A stretch of 64,000 nucleotides of DNA from Aurantiochytrium sp. KH105 (taxonomy: Eukaryota; Sar; Bigyra; Thraustochytrida; Thraustochytriidae): positions 62,001 through 126,000 of the forward strand of contig BGKB01000008.1 in assembly GCA_003116975.1 (NCBI GenBank). Reading direction: 5' to 3'. The position numbers and the translations under genes are program-made. Under the pieces are notes generated by a model. The model did no database searches, had not been told where the DNA came from, and was given only the letters and a program-made list of their open reading frames with translations. This document shows positions 56,798 through 64,000 of the stretch, one piece after another (positions within the stretch are counted from its first letter, which is position 1; each line of letters begins with the position of its first letter).

Positions 56798-59242
56798 ATG
56801 CCGATGACACCCGCCAAACCCGAGCCCGGTGCGCGTGGCTTTGGTGGCGAGAGTGCGTCTGACTTTGCGGTGGACAACAACGGCAAAAGCATCGTACCGG
56901 GCGCCGCAAATCGCGATGCTGCAAGTGTTGTCATAATGGGTGAGCCCAGGGCGGAACTCGAAGCACAAGATGGGCAAGGTGTTGCTCGAGACGCTACTCC
57001 CGCAATTGCGAGTCGGGATTCGCGCGTTGTCCTCAAGGTGGCTGCCCTCACTGCCATATGGTGGGCGACAAGTGCGCTTTTCTCAGCCAACTCCAAGAAA
57101 GTGCTGCGTGGATCAGTAACAGAAGGAGTAGACCCCTTTTTGGCATCTGCCATGGTGACTTCTCTTCAATTGCTTGGTTCGGCAATCCTCGCTTTGGCTA
57201 TGGCAGCGGCGCGCGGCGAACTTTCGTTCTTGTGCAGCGTTTGCAGAGCCGCGCCCCGAATTGGGAGCTTGCATGGTCTGGGTAACAATGCTACTAATTT
57301 ACTGGTCGTTTTCTCAGGCGTCTCCGGGGCCCTGACGTACAAGGCTTTGGAACCCTTATTCGTGATTCTGGCCCTCCGCGTGCTCGACCGGCAACGGTAC
57401 ATGAAGGAAGTGACGTGGATAGGCTTATTCTGGATCTCTTTCGTTTGCGTGGGCGTTGGCATCGCGAGCTACCATCCTCCGTTTCTCCCTGCTGTCCTGA
57501 TCTCTGCAATGGTGTGCAATGCAATGTTTGGCTCCCGCACGGTGCTCATAAAAAAGTTTCGCCAGGCTTCGGAGAAAGGCACCAAGGACGCGGAGATGCT
57601 CAACATCTTTCTTTCGACGTGCGTCGTTGGCTTTGCTGTGGTTGGGTGTTCGACGCTTATCGTGACAGCAGTGCATAGTCCTGATGAGGTTGTTCTGGCG
57701 TTCCAGCTAGCCTGGTGCTCTGCCACGTTTTTGTCATCGATCTACTACTTTTCATACAATCTGGTATCTTTCTTGGCTCTAGAATACGTAACAGCGCCAT
57801 CACATGCATTGTTGAAGGCTGGCAAAGGCCTCACTGTGCTTGTCTCGGCCGGTCTCTTTCTCGATGAGGACTATTCTACGCTGCAGTGGTTTGGGCTATT
57901 CCTTGCGATGCTCGGGGTGACTTTGTTTTCGCACAGTAAGGAATACACATCCGAAAAGGTGGGGACCTCAATGCAATATTGGTTATCTGCCGCGCAGCGT
58001 GCGAGTGGGACGTCTCTGTTGGCAGGTTTTTTCTTTCTGGCCTTTCACGGGCTTCGCGACGGTGGCATGGATGTTGTAGCGAGTCAGGTGTCGACTGCGG
58101 GTATTTGGTCTACGTCTTCTGAAAGCCAGCTGGGATTCTCAGACCAAGACCCATGGTTTACATGTCTTTCATCTGTGCGAGACCAGCAGTACGCGTCTCT
58201 GGAGGAAGTTTTTGCACGCGGCGACATCCTTGATTCAGGCATCCTCGTAGCAGACTCTATTCCCGATCGCGATTATGAAAGTCTAGCTGCAGAACAGGGT
58301 TTTTGGAGTCTTGTGAGGGATCTTGGCAAGTCCTCGAGGAGCGTCGCCAGGTGCCAAGTGGTCGAGGCCGCGACTGCAAAATTCCCAACGTGTGACGAGA
58401 CGGTATTCTCAAGGCACAAGCTCCTCCTTTCGCTTGGAGGCGAAGATGCGACTGATCGAAGGCGCCGAGGATCCCTGCATGGCCAGCTTAAGCTCGTAGA
58501 GTTCGCACTGCGTCATAACATGACGTTTCTCGCGATGCCCAGGAGCTTGGTGAAGACGAAAAAGGATAGGATGCGAAGGGACGCCGTTCTTCTTCGTGAA
58601 ATTATCACAAGTACGATTGGTCTTGAAAAGTCTGGGCGCAAGATTATATTCACATGGCGCTCCCGTGCGAGCCTCGAGCTGGCTGTGCAACACTTTCACT
58701 TTGTCGACAATCGTTTTGTGCCAGACACAACACTGCACTTGGCGCCTCTTGTGCCGAGCAAGACATTTGCAAGCGCGTCTCTGGGGCCCGTCGACCTCGT
58801 TTTCTTGTGGCAGGTCGGCGCTCGGGATGGGCTGTCTTCCGAGAGGAGCTTCACCGAGGAATGGATCCAGGAACACCTGAATGCTTTGCCCGACGGTCGT
58901 GGTCAAGGAGTATCTTTCCGTCTTCTTGACCGGGAATCCATGGCTTCCTTGGACAGCAAGATCACATTGACCATTGACGCTGAGCTTGCGTTGGCACAGG
59001 CGGCGGCCGTAATTGCCTCTGGCAAAGTTATTGTTTCGGATCGTCTGGAATGGTCGCTCTTGGCATTACTCGCGCGCAAGCCGCACGTCATCGTTGGCGA
59101 TGGAACAAGGGATGTCCTGGCAGCGCGAGCTTCTGCGTTAGAAATGTGCGAAGCGAGCCAGGAAACGCTCGCATATCGCATCGCTCTCGAACCTTACAGT
59201 GCCTTGTCACAGGCTGTGGAGATGCTCAGATCTCGACCGTAG
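56798..59242 (+). CDS. TPT/PEP-translocator-like transporter fused to a polysaccharide pyruvyltransferase domain
   Basis: The product has 814 residues from ATG 56798. Residues ~75-390 form a ten-span triose-phosphate-translocator-family carrier: ALTAIWWATSALFSANSKKVL, GVSGALTYKALEPLFVILAL (KALEP is the TPT signature KAxEP), YYFSYNLVSFLALEYVTAPSHALLKAGK. An extra span (~405-425, TSLLAGFFFLAFHGL) then places the rest on the opposite membrane side. Residues ~480-814 resemble polysaccharide pyruvyltransferases: HKLLLSLGGED, NRFVPDTTLHLAPLVP, VDLVFLWQVGARDG, ASGKVIVSDRLEWSLLALLARKPHVIVGD (family end VI.TDRLHG.I.A.L...PHV). These enzymes move the enolpyruvyl group of PEP onto sugars. TPT relatives include PEP/phosphate antiporters, so the fusion suggests PEP import coupled to lumenal pyruvylation. 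The family His of DRLHG is Glu here (DRLEW). Confidence 0.85.
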   Translation: MPMTPAKPEPGARGFGGESASDFAVDNNGKSIVPGAANRDAASVVIMGEPRAELEAQDGQGVARDATPAIASRDSRVVLKVAALTAIWWATSALFSANSKKVLRGSVTEGVDPFLASAMVTSLQLLGSAILALAMAAARGELSFLCSVCRAAPRIGSLHGLGNNATNLLVVFSGVSGALTYKALEPLFVILALRVLDRQRYMKEVTWIGLFWISFVCVGVGIASYHPPFLPAVLISAMVCNAMFGSRTVLIKKFRQASEKGTKDAEMLNIFLSTCVVGFAVVGCSTLIVTAVHSPDEVVLAFQLAWCSATFLSSIYYFSYNLVSFLALEYVTAPSHALLKAGKGLTVLVSAGLFLDEDYSTLQWFGLFLAMLGVTLFSHSKEYTSEKVGTSMQYWLSAAQRASGTSLLAGFFFLAFHGLRDGGMDVVASQVSTAGIWSTSSESQLGFSDQDPWFTCLSSVRDQQYASLEEVFARGDILDSGILVADSIPDRDYESLAAEQGFWSLVRDLGKSSRSVARCQVVEAATAKFPTCDETVFSRHKLLLSLGGEDATDRRRRGSLHGQLKLVEFALRHNMTFLAMPRSLVKTKKDRMRRDAVLLREIITSTIGLEKSGRKIIFTWRSRASLELAVQHFHFVDNRFVPDTTLHLAPLVPSKTFASASLGPVDLVFLWQVGARDGLSSERSFTEEWIQEHLNALPDGRGQGVSFRLLDRESMASLDSKITLTIDAELALAQAAAVIASGKVIVSDRLEWSLLALLARKPHVIVGDGTRDVLAARASALEMCEASQETLAYRIALEPYSALSQAVEMLRSRP

Positions 59243-60595
59243 TTAGTCGAGGAGGCAGTCTCTTATCATCGTGCCCCATTCCGCGGCGACTCGGACATCA
59301 TGACTCGGTTATATATTAATTTCCTGAAATGCATTGACTCTTTTGCTCAAGTTCCTCGTGCGCTTGCCTCTCGCCATGTTCGCCCCTGTCTGTTTCAGGC
59401 ATCCTTGCAGCTGGCAGCAGAGCAAGCTCCAACGCGAACCACCTGGATCATTGGGTAGGAACGCATGCTGCATTTCTAATTTTTTTTTCCAACATTCCGG
59501 TCCGTGGCCGAACGCGATGAACGAACCCGCGAATTCACAAGTTTTTCCTCTATGTTATTAGAGGGCTATTGACCTAGGCCTTGCCAGTGCTACTCTCCTT
59601 CTTGCAACCAGCCGTGCTGCTGCCGCTGCCGCTGCCACTGCCGCCGGCCCGCGCCTGCGTCTGCGTCTGTGCATCGTCGTCTGCACTACACAGCGTGGCG
59701 TGCGCAGCCTCGATCGAGGTTATGGCGTCGTCATCTGATCCGGAAGACGTCTGTCTCTTCCTTCGTCCGCGAGCGCGCACTGCTAAAACACTGGCTGCTG
59801 CTACTGTGAAAGTTTTTTGCGAGGACTCTCCCGTGAACGATCGATCATCCCATCATCAATCAACACCATCACTCATCCTGATCCCCGTCAACACGACCGC
59901 GGCAGCGCGCGGGGGATAGCCCTAGGTTCATCCTTCAACTTGGGCTTCTGGCAGGCCAGCAGTCATGACGCTTATTATCCATCGCCTACTAGCAAGCAGA
60001 CTCTCGGAGCCAGGCTAGCTAGGCTAGGCCTAGGCTCTACTCGTAGCAAGCAGTAGCTGCACGCTGGCTGGTGCGGGTCTGGCGTCGTCATCGCTGGCCG
60101 CGATGCGCCGCGATGGCGCCTGCGCGTGCGATGCGATGAGATGAGATGAGACGAGATATGAGATGAGACGAGGTGGGCTGAGTTGAGGTATGCGCGGTTG
60201 CCGGGCCGCCTGTAGCTGCAGCTGACGCTTTCTGCCTCCCAATAGACGGGCTCCTCCATGACCACGCATTCATGGCATATCCATGCGGCGCTGGTCCTCG
60301 GCCCGGAGCCCCCAATCCCGCTGCAGGCCCCAAATTGGCTTCTGTTCTCAAAAAGAGCTGCGCTGAGTTTGAAGCTAGCTGCAGCTGCGAGAGAGACCGA
60401 GAGATAGATGGCCTGCCTGGCAGGCAGAGAGAGAGAGAGAGATAGATCCAGTACGCTTCCCGGGCGGCGATCGCGGGTTAGGCGAGCGAGCGGGCGGAGG
60501 AGCGCGTGCGAGCGGGCGAGCGGCGTGCGAGCGAGCGGGCGGAGGAGCGCGGCGGGACGAGGTCGGTCTTGTGCGCGTGGCAGGGCCGGGCGAAG
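59243..60595. other. Spacer upstream of DLST
   Basis: 1.35 kb with GCTGCC repeats (59620-59640), a TAGGCCTA inside CTAGGCTAGGCCTAGGCT (60018-60036), GATGAGAC repeats (60132-60172), a GA run (60427-60442) and a CG-rich end. No gene was recognised; frames are Arg/Pro/Ser-rich. Confidence 0.45.
60482..60553. repeat. 25-bp direct repeat in a CG-rich 5' region
   Basis: GCGAGCGAGCGGGCGGAGGA and its continuation GCGCG occur at 60482-60506 and 60529-60553, immediately upstream of DLST. Confidence 0.8.
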
Positions 60596-61978
60596 ATGGC
60601 GGCGCCGGGCATGATGAGGCTCGCGGCGGCGAGAATGCTTTCGCGGCGCGCGCTGGCGCAGGCGCAGGTGGGCGCGGGCGCAGGCGCAGGCGCGGGCGCA
60701 GGCGTCCTCGCGGGCGCGCGCGGGGGGCGCGGTGGGGTCTTTGCGGCGCCTTCGGCGCTCGCGATGCGCGCGGGAGCGCCCATGGCCGCACAGCGGCGGT
60801 GGTTTTCCGCGGGTGACGACGAGTGGATCATGAACGTGCCGCCCCTGGGAGATTCCATCACCAAGGGTGAGGTCGTCGAGTGGACCAAGAGCGTCGGAGA
60901 CTACTGCTTCGAGGACGACGAAATCGCCATCATGGAGACTGACAAGGTCACCTTCCCTGTGCGCGTCGAAAAGCCCGGCGAGATCGTCGAGATCTTTGTC
61001 GAGGTTGACTCCGAGGTCAAGGTCGGCGAGCCCCTCGTCAAGTTCAAAAAGGCGGATGCCCCCGGCGGTGGAAAACCCCCTGCCAAGGAGGAGGAGGCCG
61101 CGCCTGCCTCGGAGCCCTCCAAGGCAGAGCCCTCCAAGGCAGAGTCGGCGCCTGCACCTTCGGCGCCATCGTCTTCTTCGTCCAAGCCTTCGTCGTCCCC
61201 CGCACCCAAGCAGTCCAGCGGCCAGTCTAGCGGTAGCCCGGCCTCCAACCCTGTTCCGGGCACCACCAAGCAGTCTTCCCGCACGGAAAAACGCGTCAAG
61301 ATCTCGCCCATGCGTCGCAAGATCGCCGAGCGCCTTGTCGAGGCTCAGGGCACCGCCGCGCTACTCACTACCTTTAACGAGGTCGATATGAGTGGGCTCA
61401 TGAAGATGCGCAAGACCTACAAGGATCAGTTCGAAAAGGTGCATGGAGTCAAGCTCGGCTTCATGTCGGCATTCGTGGCCGCCTCCACCAAGGCTCTTTT
61501 GGAGATCCCTGCCGTGAACGGCGTCATTGACGACAAGGAGATCGTCTACCGTGACTACGTCGACATTTCCGTGGCCGTCTCGGCACCGCGCGGTCTTGTG
61601 GTCCCGGTCCTTCGCAACTGCCAGGACATGAACTTTGCTGACATCGAGCGCACTATTGGCGAGTTCGCCGCCAAGGCTCGCGAGGACAAGCTCACAATGG
61701 AAGAGATGGCTGGCGGCACCTTCACCATCACCAACGGTGGAGTCTTTGGCTCGCTCTTTTCTACCCCCATGCTCAACATGCCGCAGTCTGCCATTCTTGG
61801 CATGCACGGCGTCAAGGAGCGCCCTGTTACCGTCAACGGCGAAATCGTGTCCCGCCCGATGATGTACATCGCCCTCACTTACGACCACCGTCTCATCGAT
61901 GGCCGCGAAAGCGTCACCTTCCTCAAGTCTATCAAGGAGAAGATCGAGGACCCCGAGCGTCTCTTGCTCGGCCTTTAG
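60596..61978 (+). CDS. DLST: Dihydrolipoamide succinyltransferase, E2 of 2-oxoglutarate dehydrogenase
   Basis: The product has 460 residues from ATG 60596. Residues 1-70 are an Ala/Arg/Gly mitochondrial presequence (RRWFSAG likely cleavage area). The lipoyl domain is ~75-150 with [12 protein letters not shown], Lys117 being the lipoylated residue. An Ala/Pro/Ser/Lys linker follows (~155-225) with no clear E1/E3-binding domain, as in other DLSTs. The catalytic domain is ~228-460: [54 protein letters not shown], and [10 protein letters not shown] near 431-435 with the catalytic His and Asp. It transfers succinyl groups to CoA in the TCA cycle in the mitochondrial matrix. Codon use is strongly C/G-ending compared with neighbours, as expected of a highly expressed gene. 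Confidence 0.97.
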   Translation: MAAPGMMRLAAARMLSRRALAQAQVGAGAGAGAGAGVLAGARGGRGGVFAAPSALAMRAGAPMAAQRRWFSAGDDEWIMNVPPLGDSITKGEVVEWTKSVGDYCFEDDEIAIMETDKVTFPVRVEKPGEIVEIFVEVDSEVKVGEPLVKFKKADAPGGGKPPAKEEEAAPASEPSKAEPSKAESAPAPSAPSSSSSKPSSSPAPKQSSGQSSGSPASNPVPGTTKQSSRTEKRVKISPMRRKIAERLVEAQGTAALLTTFNEVDMSGLMKMRKTYKDQFEKVHGVKLGFMSAFVAASTKALLEIPAVNGVIDDKEIVYRDYVDISVAVSAPRGLVVPVLRNCQDMNFADIERTIGEFAAKAREDKLTMEEMAGGTFTITNGGVFGSLFSTPMLNMPQSAILGMHGVKERPVTVNGEIVSRPMMYIALTYDHRLIDGRESVTFLKSIKEKIEDPERLLLGL

Positions 61979-62379
61979 GTGCACTTGATCGATTTCTATA
62001 AACAGAGAAAACGTTGCGTCCAGGCACGCGTGCACAGAGTTTTACTAAATTGTTGTCCAGCTACTGCGCCCGCTAAAGATAACTTGATTGGCTTCTAGTG
62101 AATCCTCGAACAATGGTGGAAACAGGAAGTCATGGCGAAAGCTGGCCTTCGTTTTGCAGACACAAAATTCTCCTTGGCCGTATATTTCCCCTCTACTCTG
62201 CTCGGCTCTGCTTTACTCGACGCGACGCAAATCTATCCTTTTCTGCTATTGCTGCTCCTCCTATTGCTTTTCTCTCCTGCTTACGTCCCGTTTCGTGCTG
62301 CGCTTATTTTAAAATTGTGTGCGATCTGCACTTCTTGCTTGTCACCGTCCTTGCTAGCTTGCCACAGCTAGCTAGCTCG
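61979..62379. other. Convergent 3' spacer
   Basis: 0.4 kb between the ends of DLST and the hydroxylase-family gene. CT-rich, no gene seen. Confidence 0.5.
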
Positions 62380-63372
62380 TCACACAGGTTTAATCTTGTA
62401 CGTGCCAAAGAGGCGATCCCATAGTGTGAATCGCTTTGAAAAGTTGCATGCCATTCCTGGAAAGGAGTGATGGAGATCATGGTCGTAAGTTCGCAGCTCA
62501 ATGCCCAGAGCCTGAGGCAGTGGCGCGCACTGGGGGAAGGAGGTTGCCGTGCTCTCAACTCCAGCATGTCCCGCAATCTCTACAAAAACCTTATAGCACA
62601 TGAGCAGCGTATAATCGAAGCCGCCAAATGTTAATCCCAACACATTTCGTAAAAGGAGGACCGCCGTAACATTCGGGATCAAATTCGTAAACACAATATC
62701 ATAAGGGTGCTGCTGGTACGTGGCGAGCGGATTTGGATGCAAAAATTTGTGATGGCTTCGATGAAAGCGGTACAAGCGCGGGAACTCGTGTGATAGACGA
62801 TGACCCCAATAGTGGAAAAAGTCAAAAATCACCTCAAAAATGAATGACTTGAGCACAAAGACCAGCCACCATCGAAGAGCCTGCGCAAGAGCCGGTAGGT
62901 ATCCGTCGACGCCTCGTGCAAAGCTTGTATTTATATCAGCAATGCCATTCTGGTTGTCGGCGAGAAAGGGCGCCACCACCGCCAATTCCCCGGCCTCGAA
63001 TACACAGGCAGCCAAGGCATATCCAATCAGTCGCAGGTTATCCGCCCGAGAGGGCTCCTTCGTGCGTCGCGGGCCCAGAATTTTGGGCTTGTGTGCGGCA
63101 CTCGTCGTAATAAGAACCACGAACGCTGCCGTCTTGACCAGCGACGATGCGTACAGGCGAAGCCAGTCGCCGGCGCCGAGCTTGCGCATGTCCCCCCTCG
63201 CTGCCACTGCCATGGCCGGCGATGCCACCGCATGCGCCACAGCTCCCACGGCGATCACTGTAGCATTCACGCGCGCAAAGGCCTTCGCATGCCTTGCGTT
63301 GATGCCCATGCTCTCTCCCTCCGCGCCGCCCCACCCCCGCCGGACTTGGCTTCTGTTTGCCGCGTCTGCCAT
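62380..63372 (-). CDS. Fatty-acid-hydroxylase/sterol-desaturase family membrane enzyme
   Basis: The product has 330 residues with ATG start. Four or five hydrophobic spans are visible (~40-60, 75-92, 110-135, 165-185, 225-250). The diiron His boxes are HYWGHRLSH, HRSHHKFLHPNP and YDHDLHHSFPG, plus an isolated GHAG between the second and third, as in the ERG3/C4-methyl oxidase/CH25H superfamily. It should use O2 to hydroxylate or desaturate a sterol or lipid in the ER. Which substrate cannot be told; length fits C-5 sterol desaturase or cholesterol-hydroxylase-like members. No KKxx retrieval signal is seen (ends TYKIKPV). It is convergent with DLST. Confidence 0.9.
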   Translation of the reverse strand: MADAANRSQVRRGWGGAEGESMGINARHAKAFARVNATVIAVGAVAHAVASPAMAVAARGDMRKLGAGDWLRLYASSLVKTAAFVVLITTSAAHKPKILGPRRTKEPSRADNLRLIGYALAACVFEAGELAVVAPFLADNQNGIADINTSFARGVDGYLPALAQALRWWLVFVLKSFIFEVIFDFFHYWGHRLSHEFPRLYRFHRSHHKFLHPNPLATYQQHPYDIVFTNLIPNVTAVLLLRNVLGLTFGGFDYTLLMCYKVFVEIAGHAGVESTATSFPQCAPLPQALGIELRTYDHDLHHSFPGMACNFSKRFTLWDRLFGTYKIKPV

Positions 63373-64000
63373 TCCTGTTTGCTTGCCGTCGAGCCTGGGT
63401 TGAAGTCAGACTTTGGCGACGTCGTAGGCGTGCCAAGGCCGGGCTCTGCTACGTTGCCTCTCACAGAACGATGAGGTTCTTCTTCGGTTCGAGAGCTACC
63501 GCTCAGCCAGCTCGGATGTGAAGGGTGCAGTACGGTGTCATGCCGTCGAGGAGAGCAATCCATCTTGGCATGATCATGATGAGGGTATGGTGTTGTCCAA
63601 AGTAGTTCTCATTCGTTGTCCGATCCGCAACAACGAGATTTTTCGGATTGATTGTATGAGCTGGAGGGAGGAGTTGCAAAATACAAGGAAGAGACTCTTG
63701 CTCGGTTGCAGACCATTATAAAAGCAAGCAACTAAGCAAGCAACCACGCAAGCAAGAAAGCAAGCACAACTCAGCCACCTTGGGAACGAGCGTGCCAAAC
63801 TAAAATGATCAAGATCCCTTTCTTCGAAATTCTCACAAGCCGTTCTTCAAAGGCCCGCCTTTTCACGGACAAAACAAAACGTGCGCCCTGATCAAGTTTA
63901 CCAATCTCCGATCCTTGCTCATGAGCCTAGTATCTCTTTTATCGAAAAAGGAAGGAGGGGGAGGGACACAGGCAACCTAGGCCAGAATAAGACCCGAGGA
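63373..64000. other. Window-end spacer
   Basis: 0.6 kb containing an AAGC-type microsatellite and no recognisable gene. It probably holds the promoter of the hydroxylase-family gene. Confidence 0.4.
63722..63767. repeat. AAGC microsatellite
   Basis: Imperfect AAGC/AACT/AACC steps, very similar to the array at 5421-5481. Confidence 0.8.

Overview
The window reads as nuclear DNA of an intron-poor unicellular eukaryote. Nearly every recognisable gene is one uninterrupted frame with an ATG start. GC content is roughly balanced, and genes alternate between strands, with divergent and convergent pairs separated by 0.2-3 kb spacers rich in simple repeats. Gene content (mitochondrial E2 subunit of 2-oxoglutarate dehydrogenase, GFAT, Nramp, a Cas1-type acetyltransferase, a PDK1-like kinase, a MYCBP2-type E3 tail) together with single-exon genes fits a stramenopile such as a thraustochytrid (Labyrinthulomycetes). 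That placement is inference, not proven by a marker gene. No tRNA, rRNA or CRISPR array was recognised.

Layout. 0-9 kb: C-terminal tail of a MYCBP2/PHR-type E3, a CacyBP-like CS-domain protein, a TMX-type thioredoxin, a Golgi-type sulfotransferase and a LamG/coiled-coil protein. 9.6-19.5 kb: a U-box-like nuclear protein, a CHORD-like zinc protein, a DEP-C2 gene with an in-frame stop, an ankyrin-TIR gene with a broken frame, and a sialate-O-acetylesterase-like enzyme. 20-36 kb: a GT32-type glycosyltransferase, GFAT, a nucleotide-sugar transporter, a Cas1/SGNH acetyltransferase with unusual domain order, and a second SGNH protein. 36-39.5 kb: a Helitron-type fragment and a repeat-rich stretch. 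39.5-52.5 kb: an Nramp metal transporter, a type II membrane protein, a decayed cobalamin adenosyltransferase, a MAP3K and a Popeye-like protein. 52.7-63.4 kb: a small hypothetical protein, a TPR-PDK1-pseudophosphatase fusion, a TPT-pyruvyltransferase fusion, DLST and a fatty-acid-hydroxylase-family enzyme.

Functional theme. About nine genes concern building or decorating secretory-pathway glycans: sulfotransferase, O-acetyltransferase, acetylesterase, SGNH hydrolase, GT32, GFAT, nucleotide-sugar transporter, pyruvyltransferase and a type II Golgi-like protein. The strongest candidate for something undescribed is the gene at 56.8-59.2 kb. It joins a triose-phosphate/PEP-translocator-like membrane domain to a pyruvyltransferase-like domain, suggesting one protein that brings PEP into the Golgi and uses it to pyruvylate glycans. 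Next are a Cas1-SGNH protein whose domain order is reversed relative to CASD1, and a kinase fused to a metallophosphatase-like domain that has lost its metal ligands.
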